A stretch of DNA of 64,000 nucleotides, taken from the NCBI RefSeq assembly GCF_039978735.1, contig NZ_JBDWAS010000045.1:219335-283334 (forward strand). Direction: 5' to 3'. Each line of letters begins with the position of its first letter. Within the stretch, counting starts at the first letter, position 1. Below are positions 54,890 through 63,553 of this stretch, in pieces. Both the position numbers and the translations under genes were made by a program. This DNA comes from Maricaulis sp039978735. GTDB lineage: Bacteria; Pseudomonadota; Alphaproteobacteria; Caulobacterales; Maricaulaceae. The notes below the pieces were generated by a model. The model saw only the letters and a list, made by a program, of their open reading frames with translations. It did not search any database and was not told the origin of the DNA.

Positions 54890-56008
54890 ATGAAGCTGAC
54901 GATTGAGCGCGCAACGCTCCTGAAGGCCCTGGGCCATGTTCAGGCCGTCGTCGAAAAGCGCAACACGATCCCGATCCTGTCCAATGTCCTGATTTCGGCC
55001 GGGCCGGATGGTGCGAGTTTCGCGGCCACCGATCTTGATATCGAGATCCTGGAAACGACGGACGCGACCTGCGAGGGCGAAGGTCTGGTGACCGCGCCGG
55101 CGCACACGCTCTACGACATCACCCGCAAACTGCCGGACGGCGCCGATGTCACGCTGGAGATGACGGGCGGCGATCCGCGGCTGACGCTGAAAGCCGGCCG
55201 CTCGAACTTCTCGCTGCCCTGTCTGCCGCCGGGCGATTTCCCGGTCATGCCGACCGAGGATCTCGAACACCGTTTTTCGGTCCCCGCGAGCGAACTGGCC
55301 CGGGTGATCGACAAGACCCGTTTCGCGATCTCGACTGAAGAGACCCGCTACTATCTCAACGGCATCCATCTGCATGCCGCCGAGCATGATGGCCGCAAGA
55401 CGCTGCGTGCCGTCGCGACCGATGGTGTGCGTCTGGCGCTGGCGGAGATCGATCTGCCGGATGGTGCGGACGGCATGCCGGGTGTGATCGTACCGCGCAA
55501 GACCGTGCAGGAGGTCCGCCGTCTTCTGGAAGACGCCGACGACGATGTCGAGGTCTCGGTCTCCGAAGGCAAGATCCGCTTCCGCCTGGGCCGCGCCGTG
55601 CTGACCTCCAAGCTGATCGACGGCGCTTTCCCGGACTATGAGCGCGTCATTCCGCGCGGCAATACCCGGGTGATGTCGGTCGAGAACAAACGTTTCGCCG
55701 AGGCCGTCGACCGCGTCGCCACGATCTCGGTCGAGAAGTCGCGCTCGGTGAAGCTCTCGCTGGGTCAGGACACGCTGACGCTGGCCGTGAACAATCCGGA
55801 AAGCGGACAGGCCGAGGAAGAGCTCGCCGTGTCCTATTCCGACGAAGGCTTCGCCATCGGCTTCAATGCGCGCTACATGCTCGATGTCGCCTCGCAGATC
55901 GAAGGCGACGAGGCGCGTTTCCACTTCGCCGATGCAGCCTCGCCAGCCCTGGTGACCGACAGCGGCGATGAAGACGCGCTCTACGTGCTGATGCCGTTGC
56001 GGGTGTGA
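54890..56008 (+). CDS. dnaN: DNA polymerase III beta subunit (sliding clamp)
   Basis: 372 residues, the usual length. Three clamp-fold repeats start MKLTIERATLLKALGHVQAVVEKRNTIPILSNVLI and end with the conserved LMPLRV. It forms the ring that holds the polymerase on DNA. Its TGA is overlapped by the recF GTG (GTGA), giving a coupled dnaN-recF pair. Confidence 0.98.
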   Translation: MKLTIERATLLKALGHVQAVVEKRNTIPILSNVLISAGPDGASFAATDLDIEILETTDATCEGEGLVTAPAHTLYDITRKLPDGADVTLEMTGGDPRLTLKAGRSNFSLPCLPPGDFPVMPTEDLEHRFSVPASELARVIDKTRFAISTEETRYYLNGIHLHAAEHDGRKTLRAVATDGVRLALAEIDLPDGADGMPGVIVPRKTVQEVRRLLEDADDDVEVSVSEGKIRFRLGRAVLTSKLIDGAFPDYERVIPRGNTRVMSVENKRFAEAVDRVATISVEKSRSVKLSLGQDTLTLAVNNPESGQAEEELAVSYSDEGFAIGFNARYMLDVASQIEGDEARFHFADAASPALVTDSGDEDALYVLMPLRV

Positions 56009-57180
56009 CGGACGGGTTTACCGAATTCGAGACTCCGACACCGCCGCCGGTTCCGCCTGCGGCGGTTCGTCGTTTGCGGCTTACCGATTTCCGCTGCTAT
56101 GCCGCGCTCGATCTGGAACTGGGCCCGGCCCCGGTCGCGCTCTACGGCGCCAACGGGGCGGGCAAGACCAATCTGCTCGAAGCGCTCTCCTTTCTCGTGC
56201 CAGGCCGCGGTCTGCGTTCGGCCGGGGCTGACGGTGTTGCGCGCAAGGACGCGTCCGGTCCGGCCGAGGCCTGGGCCGTCTTCGCCGAGATGGAGACGCG
56301 CGATGGCGAGGTGCGTCTCGGCGTCGGCGCGCGCAATGGCGGGCGGCGGGAAACCCGGATCGACGGCGAGCCGGCGCCCCAGGGGGAATTGGCGCGGCTG
56401 GTGCCGATGATCTGGCTGACCCCGGCCCAGGACCGCCTGTTTGCCGGTCCCCGGGCCGACCGGCTGAAATTTTTCGATCGGCTCGTCTACGCAGCCGACC
56501 CCGCCCATGCTGAAGCGGCGACGGCCTATGACAAGGTGCGCACGCGCCGTCAGCGTCTGCTGGACGAGGGCCAGGCGGATCCGGCCTGGCTCAACGCGCT
56601 GGAAAGCGAGATGGCCGGTCACGGCGTGGCCATGGCAGCCGCCCGGCTCGATGCGCTGATCCGTCTGCAGGGCGAGATCGATGCCCGTCCCGAGGGCGCC
56701 TTTCCGCAAGCCGATCTGGCGCTCGACGGCGCGGTCGAGGCCGATCTGGCCGACGGGCTGGATGCCGGGACAGCCGAAGACAGGTTTGCCGCCGCGCTGC
56801 GCGACGGCCGCCGGCGGGACGGCGCGGCGGGCCGCACCCTGACGCGCGGCCCCCACCGGACCGAACTGGTCGCCCGTCATCGGGAGAAGGACCAGCCCGC
56901 CGGTGACTGTTCGACCGGCGAGCAGAAGGCGCTGATCCTCACCCTTGCTCTGGCCCAGGCCCGGGCGCTCGCCTGGCAGGGCGGCGTGGCCCCGCTCCTG
57001 CTGTTCGACGAGGCCTGCGCCCATCTGGATGCCCCCCGCCGCGAGGGCCTCGCCCGCGAAATTCTCGCCTCCGGCTCCCAGGCCTGGCTGACCGGCGTGG
57101 AGCGCGTGCTGTTCGAGCCCTTTGGGGAGCGGGTGCAGTATTTCGAGGTCGACGCGGCCCGTGTAAGGCGGCCGGAATGA
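56005..57180 (+). CDS. recF: DNA replication and repair protein RecF
   Basis: 391 residues from GTG 56005. Walker A is LYGANGAGKTNLLEALSFL, the ABC-type signature is in DCSTGEQKALILTLALAQA and Walker B is PLLLFDEACAHLD. It loads RecA at gaps. A proline-rich N-terminal extension of ~15 residues (TPTPPPVPPAAV) is unusual. The stop overlaps the LysE-family gene (ATGA). Confidence 0.95.
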   Translation: MTDGFTEFETPTPPPVPPAAVRRLRLTDFRCYAALDLELGPAPVALYGANGAGKTNLLEALSFLVPGRGLRSAGADGVARKDASGPAEAWAVFAEMETRDGEVRLGVGARNGGRRETRIDGEPAPQGELARLVPMIWLTPAQDRLFAGPRADRLKFFDRLVYAADPAHAEAATAYDKVRTRRQRLLDEGQADPAWLNALESEMAGHGVAMAAARLDALIRLQGEIDARPEGAFPQADLALDGAVEADLADGLDAGTAEDRFAAALRDGRRRDGAAGRTLTRGPHRTELVARHREKDQPAGDCSTGEQKALILTLALAQARALAWQGGVAPLLLFDEACAHLDAPRREGLAREILASGSQAWLTGVERVLFEPFGERVQYFEVDAARVRRPE

Positions 57181-57803
57181 CGCCGGAAAATCTTCTTCTC
57201 TTTGCCGGTGCGTTGCTGGTCCTGTTCATCACGCCAGGCCCCGGGATTGCGGCGATGGTGGCGCGGACCCTGGATGCCGGGCCGGTGAATGCGGCCATCT
57301 ATGGCTTCGGCATTCTGCTGGGCGACATGTTCTGGTTCACCCTGGCGGTGACGGGGCTGTCGGCGCTGGCGACGCAATTGTCCGGCTTCTGGCTGGCGGC
57401 CAAGCTGGTCGGCGTGGCCTATCTGTCCTGGATGGCGTTCCGGGCTTTCTGGAGTGCCTGGACCGGCGCCCGGCCGAAGCCAGTCTTCAAGGCGGGCTCG
57501 AAACGCAGCCATGCCGCGACTTTCGTGGCGGGTGTCGCCATGCCGCTCTCCAATCCCAAGCCCATCGTTTTCTACCTGACCCTGGTGCCGGCCTTTGTGC
57601 CGCTCGAGGCGATCACGCCGGCCACATACGCGCTGATGCTGGCCATGATGACCGTGCTGGCCGTACTTACGGCGGGCGCCTATATCGGCGGCGCGCATCG
57701 GGCCCGCGAATGGCTGGTAACGCCGGCGGTCCGGCGCGGGGCGGATATCGTGACCGGGCTGGTGATGACCGGTATCGCCATCCTGCTTCTGGTGGCGCGC
57801 TAG
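57177..57803 (+). CDS. LysE/RhtB-family exporter
   Basis: 208 residues, six hydrophobic helices. The N-terminal LFITPGPGIAAMVARTLDAGP motif is the LysE family hallmark, followed by YLSWMAFRAF and a PLSNPKPIVFYL segment. It exports amino acids or their lactones; substrate unknown. Coupled to recF by a 4-bp overlap, which is an unusual partner. Confidence 0.88.
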   Translation: MTPENLLLFAGALLVLFITPGPGIAAMVARTLDAGPVNAAIYGFGILLGDMFWFTLAVTGLSALATQLSGFWLAAKLVGVAYLSWMAFRAFWSAWTGARPKPVFKAGSKRSHAATFVAGVAMPLSNPKPIVFYLTLVPAFVPLEAITPATYALMLAMMTVLAVLTAGAYIGGAHRAREWLVTPAVRRGADIVTGLVMTGIAILLLVAR

Positions 57804-57896
57804 CATGCCGGCTATCGGACGCACGATGCGGCGATTGAGGTTTGTAACCGGCGCCGAAGCGGCACACACTCGCGGCGCAATGATCGGGGCAGGGAA

Positions 57897-58673
57897 ATGA
57901 GCGATCCGACAAGCATCGATTTCCGGCGGCCGGAACGGTCCGGCGAGGGGCCGCGGGCCTGCGTCGTGATCGCCGTGCTCGACGAGGCGGAGAATGTCGC
58001 CGCCGTGTGCGAGGAAACGCTGCGCGAAATGGAACGCGCCGGCGCGTTCGAGATCGTCTTTGTCGATGACGGGTCGAGCGACGCTACGCCTGACATCCTG
58101 CAGGATATCGCCGCAAAGGACCCGCGCGTCCGTGTCGTCCGCCATGACCGTCGCTGCGGCAAGTCGCAGGCGGTCCGCTCCGGCGTTCTGGCCGCGCGGG
58201 CGCCCTGGATTGCGACCATGGATGGCGACGGGCAGAACGATCCGGCCGATCTTCCCGACATGCTGGAAAAAGCCTGGGCCGCCGAGGGTGAGGCGCCGCT
58301 GGTTGCCGGCACACGTGTGCGCCGCAATGATCCGGTCTCCCGGTTGGTGGCGACCCGTATTGCCAACGGATTCCGTGCCGCGGTGCTGGGCGATCACTGC
58401 CCGGATACCGGCTGCGGCGTGAAGGTTTTCCCGCGCGAGGCCTTCCTGTTGCTGCCCTGTTTCGAGGGCATGCACCGCTTCCTGCCGGCCCTGTTCCAGC
58501 GCTATGGGCATCCGCTGATCAATCATCCGGTGCGCCACCGCGCCCGCCATGCCGGCCAGTCGAAATACACCAATATCGGCCGCGCCTTCGTCGGCATATT
58601 CGACACGATGGGCGTGATCTGGCTGGTGCGGCGGACCAAGGCACCCGGCCGCATCCAAGAGCGCCGCCCGTGA
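57897..58673 (+). CDS. Family 2 glycosyltransferase (dolichol/undecaprenyl-phosphate sugar synthase-like)
   Basis: 258 residues. The GT-A core is VVIAVLDEAENVAAV, FVDDGSSDATPDIL and IATMDGDGQNDPADL (DxD-like), and GVKVFPREAFL follows. It resembles Dpm1/ArnC-type enzymes that load a sugar onto a lipid phosphate. No membrane helices are seen beyond the core. It overlaps the next gene by 4 bp, which fits a lipid-sugar donor and ArnT-like acceptor pair. Confidence 0.9.
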   Translation: MSDPTSIDFRRPERSGEGPRACVVIAVLDEAENVAAVCEETLREMERAGAFEIVFVDDGSSDATPDILQDIAAKDPRVRVVRHDRRCGKSQAVRSGVLAARAPWIATMDGDGQNDPADLPDMLEKAWAAEGEAPLVAGTRVRRNDPVSRLVATRIANGFRAAVLGDHCPDTGCGVKVFPREAFLLLPCFEGMHRFLPALFQRYGHPLINHPVRHRARHAGQSKYTNIGRAFVGIFDTMGVIWLVRRTKAPGRIQERRP

Positions 58674-60322
58674 GCGAGGCCGCCAGCCGCCTGGGGTGGA
58701 AGGACTGGCTCGTTCTGGTCCTGGTCTCCTGCGTGGTGCTGTTGCCGGGTATCTCCTCCATCCCGCCGGTGGATCGCGATGAGGGCCGCTATGCCGTCGC
58801 CACCAGCCAGATGGTCGAGACCGGCGATTTCATCGACATCCGCTTCCAGGAAGAACAACGCTATCTGCAACCGGCCGGAATCTACTGGCTGCAATCGATC
58901 GCCGTGACCTTGACCGGCACGGCGGACGACCGTGCGATCTGGGCGCATCGTATTCCCTCCTTTCTCGGGATCCTTGCTGCGGTCGCCATGACGGCGGCCA
59001 TCGCGGCCGGCCTCTTCGGACGCACCGCGGGGCTGGGTGCTGGCCTGCTCGTCGCGACCGCCTTGGCCGTCGGCTTCGAGGCGCGGATTGCCAAGACCGA
59101 TGCGGTCCTCTTGGCGACAATCACGGCGGCACACCTCGCCCTGATGCGGGTCTATCTGCAGCCGCAGGGGCATTGGTGGCGGCCGGCCCTGTTCTGGGCC
59201 GCGCTGGGCGCCGGCATGATGATCAAGGGACCGATCATCCTGCTTTTCATCGGCCTGGCGCTGGCCGCGCTTCTGGTCTGGGACCGCAAGTTTTCCTGGC
59301 TCAGCGGACTGAAACCGCTCTGGGGCGTGCCGCTTTTCCTGATCATTGCCTTGCCCTGGTATGTCGCCATCGGCATCGTGTCCGACGGCGCCTTCTACGC
59401 CGAAGCCGTCGGCGACAGCCTGATGGGCAAGGTGGGCGAGAGCCAGCAATCCCATGCCGGCCCGCCGGGCTATTATCTCGGCCTGTTCTCGCTGACCTTC
59501 TGGCCGGGCTCGCTGTTTGCAGTCTTCGCCGGCTGGTGGGCCTGGGCAAACCGGGCCCGCCCGGCCGTGCGTTACCTGATCTGCTGGGTCGTGCCGGCCT
59601 GGATCGCCTACGAGCTGATCGCGACCAAGCTGCCCCACTATGTGATGCCAACCTATCCGGCGCTGGCTGTACTGGCCGTTGCGGCAATCTTCGCACCGGG
59701 CGACAGCAAGGCACCGCTCTGGCTGAAGATTGCGGCGGGGCTCTATGCCGCCGTTTGGCTGGCCTTTTCCGGACTGGTCGCGGCGGTGCCGGCGGCCGGG
59801 TTCCACTGGTCCGAGGGCGTTGTCTCGCCGATGCTCGTCGTGCTGGGCGCGGCCACATTCCTCGCCGCAGCCGCGGCGCTGGCACTCTATCTCACCGGCC
59901 GCCGCCCGGCGTCTCTCGCAGCCGGGCTGGCCGGCGGGGCGCTGGCGGTGATCACGGTCTATGGCGTGACCATGCCGCGGCTGGAAACATTGTGGCTGAC
60001 GCCGCGCATCGTTGCGGCCGTCGACGCGCATGCGGCGTGTGAACCGACCCATCTCGTCACCTCCGCCTTCCGCGAGCCCAGCCTGGTCTATCGCCATGGT
60101 CCCTATGACACCGTGCTCGCCGCAGATCCCGCCGATGCCGCGACCCGGCTGGCGGCGGACACGGCCTGCTCGCTGGCCCTGATCGATGCCTCCGAGGCCG
60201 AACCCTTTCTGGCGCAGGCCGAGGCGCTGGGGCTGTCCCTGCAGGCGCTGGAAACGATCGAGGGGCAGAACTACTCCAATGGCGACGAGATGCGGCTGAC
60301 GCTCTACCGGGCGGGGCCGTGA
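58670..60322 (+). CDS. ArnT-like family 39 glycosyltransferase
   Basis: 550 residues with about 11 hydrophobic helices. The first loop carries IPPVDRDEGRYAVATSQMVETGDF, the family 39 acidic motif, then YLQPAGIYWLQSIAV. It probably moves a sugar from a polyprenyl phosphate donor to a lipid or protein outside the membrane. The acceptor (lipid A or other) is unknown. Coupled to both neighbours. Confidence 0.9.
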   Translation: MSEAASRLGWKDWLVLVLVSCVVLLPGISSIPPVDRDEGRYAVATSQMVETGDFIDIRFQEEQRYLQPAGIYWLQSIAVTLTGTADDRAIWAHRIPSFLGILAAVAMTAAIAAGLFGRTAGLGAGLLVATALAVGFEARIAKTDAVLLATITAAHLALMRVYLQPQGHWWRPALFWAALGAGMMIKGPIILLFIGLALAALLVWDRKFSWLSGLKPLWGVPLFLIIALPWYVAIGIVSDGAFYAEAVGDSLMGKVGESQQSHAGPPGYYLGLFSLTFWPGSLFAVFAGWWAWANRARPAVRYLICWVVPAWIAYELIATKLPHYVMPTYPALAVLAVAAIFAPGDSKAPLWLKIAAGLYAAVWLAFSGLVAAVPAAGFHWSEGVVSPMLVVLGAATFLAAAAALALYLTGRRPASLAAGLAGGALAVITVYGVTMPRLETLWLTPRIVAAVDAHAACEPTHLVTSAFREPSLVYRHGPYDTVLAADPADAATRLAADTACSLALIDASEAEPFLAQAEALGLSLQALETIEGQNYSNGDEMRLTLYRAGP

Positions 60323-61038
60323 TCCCCGGGGCGCTGGCCGGTCTTGTCCGGCGCCATCCGGGCCGGGCGGCGGCCCTGATTGTGCTTGTTGCCCTGTTTT
60401 CGCTGGGCGGGTTTGCGGCCTTTCTTCTGCCCGAAGACGTCACACGGCGCGGTCTGGACATGCTCGACGCGGCAGGCGGCACTGTCTGGGCGCCGCCGGT
60501 CGCGCTGGTGCTTTTCCTGGTGCTGATCCTGCTGGGCACGCCGCAGGCGGTGCTGATCGCCGCGATGGTGGCGGCCTTCGGACCCTGGGCGGGCTTTGCA
60601 TACAGCTGGGCCGGCAAGCTGGCCGCTTGTGCACTCGGTTTCGCCCTCGGCCGCAAGCTCGGCGCGGGCTGGGTGGAAGAGCGGGCGGGCTCCGACGCCG
60701 CCATCGTGATGGACGAGCTGGCACGCCACGGCTTCTGGGCGAGTGCGGTGATCCGCCTCGTGCCGACCCTGCCCTCCATCGTGATCAATGCCGCGGCCGG
60801 CTGCACGCCGATGCGCTTTCGCGATTTCATCGCCGGGACCGCGATCGGCAGCGTGCCGAAAATGGCGCTGATCGCCTTTGCCAGCCATGCCGCGATCCGG
60901 GGGATCGAGGGCGCCGGCCTGCAGGCCTGGATCGCGGTCGGCGGGGCGGTTCTGCTGCTCGTCCTCATCGGCGTGATTGGCCGCAACTGGCTGAAGCGGC
61001 GGATGGTCCGTCCCGAGGCTGAAGACGCCGCGAACTGA
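60319..61038 (+). CDS. DedA/VTT-domain membrane protein
   Basis: 239 residues, five or six helices. The VTT (SNARE-associated) region contains VAAFGPWAGFAYSWAGKLAACALGFALGRKLGAGW and VIRLVPTLPSIVINAAAGCTPMRFRDFIAGT with the conserved Arg and Pro. Such proteins flip or move polyprenyl or other lipids. Its start overlaps the ArnT-like gene stop, so the three genes may form one lipid-sugar unit. Confidence 0.9.
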   Translation: MIPGALAGLVRRHPGRAAALIVLVALFSLGGFAAFLLPEDVTRRGLDMLDAAGGTVWAPPVALVLFLVLILLGTPQAVLIAAMVAAFGPWAGFAYSWAGKLAACALGFALGRKLGAGWVEERAGSDAAIVMDELARHGFWASAVIRLVPTLPSIVINAAAGCTPMRFRDFIAGTAIGSVPKMALIAFASHAAIRGIEGAGLQAWIAVGGAVLLLVLIGVIGRNWLKRRMVRPEAEDAAN

Positions 61039-61040
61039 CT

Positions 61041-61072
61041 CACGCGCGTACGTACGCGCGCGTGTGCGCGCG
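61041..61072. other. Perfect 32-bp alternating pyrimidine-purine tract (Z-DNA-prone) before gyrB
   Basis: Bases 61041-61072 strictly alternate pyrimidine and purine, all CG, TG/CA and TA steps. Within it 61043-61060 is a perfect 18-bp palindrome cgcgcgtacgtacgcgcg. It lies 38 bp before the likely gyrB start ATG 61110. Long CG/TG alternation is the classic left-handed Z-DNA former under negative supercoiling. Confidence 0.75.
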
Positions 61073-61109
61073 AGTGGTCACAGGGATGCGAAACCTGTAC
61101 AACAATCCC

Positions 61110-63506
61110 ATGACGGAACAAGCGAATCAAGAATACGGCGCGGAGTCGATCAAGGTCCTCAAAGGGCTCGACGCCGTGCGCAAGCGCCCGGGCATGTATA
61201 TCGGCGACACCGATGACGGTTCCGGCCTTCACCACATGGTCTACGAAGTCGTCGACAATGCGATCGACGAAGCGCTCGCCGGCCATTGTACCGAAGTCGT
61301 GGTGCGCCTGCATGCCGACGGTTCGGCCTCGGTGCGTGATGACGGTCGCGGCATTCCGACCGACATCCACAAGGAAGAGGGCGTCTCTGCGGCCCAGGTC
61401 ATCATGACCCAGCTGCACGCCGGCGGTAAGTTCGACCAGAATTCCTACAAGGTGTCCGGCGGCCTGCACGGCGTGGGCGTGTCGGTGGTGAACGCGTTGT
61501 CCGACTGGATGGATCTGACCATCTGGCGCAATGGCAAGAAGCACCACATGCGCTTCCGCCGCGGCGAGGCCGAGGAAGATCTCAAGGTCGTCGGCGAGGC
61601 CGAGGGCCAGAAGGGCACGGAAGTCCGCTTCATGCCCTCCGAGGACACCTTCACCATGACGGAGTTCGATCGCGACACGCTGCAGCACCGGCTGCGCGAA
61701 CTCGCCTTCCTGAACTCCGGCGTGAAGATCACGCTGAAGGATGACCGCGGCCCGGAGCCCTTCTCCGACACGATGATGTATGAGGGCGGCGTGGCGGCCT
61801 TCGTCTCGCATCTCGACCGCACCAAGACGCCGCTCTTCACCCCGCCCGTCCTGATCCAGGGCGAACGTGACGGTGTTTCGGTGGAAGCGGCGCTGGAGTG
61901 GAATGACAGCTATCACGAGAATGTGCTCTGCTTCACCAACAACATTCCCCAGCGCGATGGCGGCACGCACCTGGCCGGTTTCCGCGGTGCGCTGACCCGT
62001 ATCATCAACAATTATGCCGGCTCGTCCGGCCTGGCCGCCAAGGCCAAGGTCGCCATCTCCGGCGATGATGCCCGTGAAGGCCTGACCTGCGTCCTGTCGG
62101 TGAAGGTTCCGGACCCGAAATTCTCCTCCCAGACCAAGGACAAGCTGGTCTCGTCGGAAGTCCGTCCCGCCGTCGAGGGCGCGGTCGGCGAGGCGCTGGC
62201 CGAATGGTTCGAGGAGCATCCCAACGAAGCCAGGATGGTCGTCTCCAAGATCATCGAGGCCGCCGCCGCCCGCGAAGCCGCCCGCAAGGCGCGCGAGCTG
62301 ACGCGGCGCAAGTCGGCGCTGGACATCACCTCCCTGCCCGGCAAGCTCGCCGACTGTCAGGAGAAGGATCCGGCCAAGTCCGAACTCTTCATCGTCGAGG
62401 GTGACTCGGCCGGCGGCTCTGCCAAGCAGGGCCGTCACCGCGAGAACCAGGCCGTGCTGCCGCTGCGGGGCAAGATCCTCAATGTCGAGCGCGCACGCTT
62501 CGACAAGATGCTCTCGTCCGACCAGGTCGGAACGCTGATCACGGCGCTGGGCACGGGCATCGGGCGCGACCAGATCAATTACGACAAGCTGCGCTACCAC
62601 AAGGTCATCATCATGACCGATGCCGACGTGGACGGTGCCCACATCCGCACGCTTCTGCTCACCTTCTTCTACCGGCAGATGCCCGAGCTGATCGAGCGCG
62701 GCCACCTCTATATCGCCCAGCCGCCGCTCTACAAGATCACCAAGGGCCGCTCGGAACGCTATGTGAAGGACCAGGCGGAAATGGACGCCTACCTGATCGA
62801 GGAAGGCGCGTCCGACGCGACGCTGACCCTGGCCGGTGGCGAGGTGATCTATGGCCAGGACCTGGCCGGCCGTGTCGCTTCGGCGCGCGGCGTGAAACTC
62901 TCCGTCGACCGCCTGACGGCGCGGGCTCCGGGCTTCGCCCTGGAAGCCGCCGCCCTGGCCGGTGCGCTGGTGCTGGAGCCGTCCGAAGAGGCCGTGAAGA
63001 CAGCCGCCGAACGCCTCAACGCCGTTGCCGATGAGGGCGAGGATGGCTGGACGGCGCGCCTGGGCGAGGAATACCAGCTGATCTTCCAGCGCGAGCTCCG
63101 GGGCGTCACCGAAACCGTGGTGCTTGACGCCAATCTGCGCGAAAGCCCGGAGGCGAAACGCCTGTCCGAGCGGGCCCAGGCAATCGCCGGCGACTATACC
63201 GGCCCGGCCGTGTTCGCGCCGAAATCCGGCGCTGTGCGGATCCATTCGCCCAGCCAGCTGGTCGAGGCCGTCATTACGTCCGGGGCCAAGGGCATGAAAA
63301 TCCAGCGCTACAAGGGTCTGGGCGAGATGAATCCCGGCCAGCTCTGGGAAACCACGCTCGATCCGAATGCGCGCTCCCTGCTGCAGGTCTCGGTCACCCA
63401 TGCCGATACCGCCGACGAGCTCTTCACCAAGCTGATGGGCGATGTTGTCGAACCGCGCCGCGACTTCATCCAGGAGCACGCGCTCGAGGCCGAAGTCGAC
63501 GCCTAG
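61110..63506 (+). CDS. gyrB: DNA gyrase subunit B
   Basis: 798 residues from ATG 61110 (MTEQANQEYGAESIKVLKG); an in-frame ATG at 61086 adds 8. The GHKL ATPase (YEVVDNAIDEALAGHC, GGLHGVGVSVVNAL), the TOPRIM EGDSAGGSAKQGR and DADVDGAHIRTLLLTFFYR, and the C-terminal IQRYKGLGEMNPGQLWETT block are all seen. It uses ATP to introduce negative supercoils with GyrA. A Z-DNA-prone tract precedes it. Confidence 0.97.
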   Translation: MTEQANQEYGAESIKVLKGLDAVRKRPGMYIGDTDDGSGLHHMVYEVVDNAIDEALAGHCTEVVVRLHADGSASVRDDGRGIPTDIHKEEGVSAAQVIMTQLHAGGKFDQNSYKVSGGLHGVGVSVVNALSDWMDLTIWRNGKKHHMRFRRGEAEEDLKVVGEAEGQKGTEVRFMPSEDTFTMTEFDRDTLQHRLRELAFLNSGVKITLKDDRGPEPFSDTMMYEGGVAAFVSHLDRTKTPLFTPPVLIQGERDGVSVEAALEWNDSYHENVLCFTNNIPQRDGGTHLAGFRGALTRIINNYAGSSGLAAKAKVAISGDDAREGLTCVLSVKVPDPKFSSQTKDKLVSSEVRPAVEGAVGEALAEWFEEHPNEARMVVSKIIEAAAAREAARKARELTRRKSALDITSLPGKLADCQEKDPAKSELFIVEGDSAGGSAKQGRHRENQAVLPLRGKILNVERARFDKMLSSDQVGTLITALGTGIGRDQINYDKLRYHKVIIMTDADVDGAHIRTLLLTFFYRQMPELIERGHLYIAQPPLYKITKGRSERYVKDQAEMDAYLIEEGASDATLTLAGGEVIYGQDLAGRVASARGVKLSVDRLTARAPGFALEAAALAGALVLEPSEEAVKTAAERLNAVADEGEDGWTARLGEEYQLIFQRELRGVTETVVLDANLRESPEAKRLSERAQAIAGDYTGPAVFAPKSGAVRIHSPSQLVEAVITSGAKGMKIQRYKGLGEMNPGQLWETTLDPNARSLLQVSVTHADTADELFTKLMGDVVEPRRDFIQEHALEAEVDA

Positions 63507-63527
63507 ACGTGTCGAGACGCATCACAG

Positions 63528-63553
63528 CGCCCGCCCTCCTGGGGCGGGCGTTT
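63528..63553 (+). terminator. Intrinsic terminator after gyrB
   Basis: CGCCCGCCC and GGGCGGGCG pair into a 9-bp stem around a 5-base loop, followed by TTT. Confidence 0.7.

Noticed and set aside
60057..63479. Long open frames antisense to core genes (e.g. 1140 codons opposite gyrB, and others opposite nusA, infB, pnp and the S9 peptidase)
   Set aside because: They are shadows of GC-rich codon use on the coding strand, full of His/Arg/Asp/Gln-rich runs and without family motifs.
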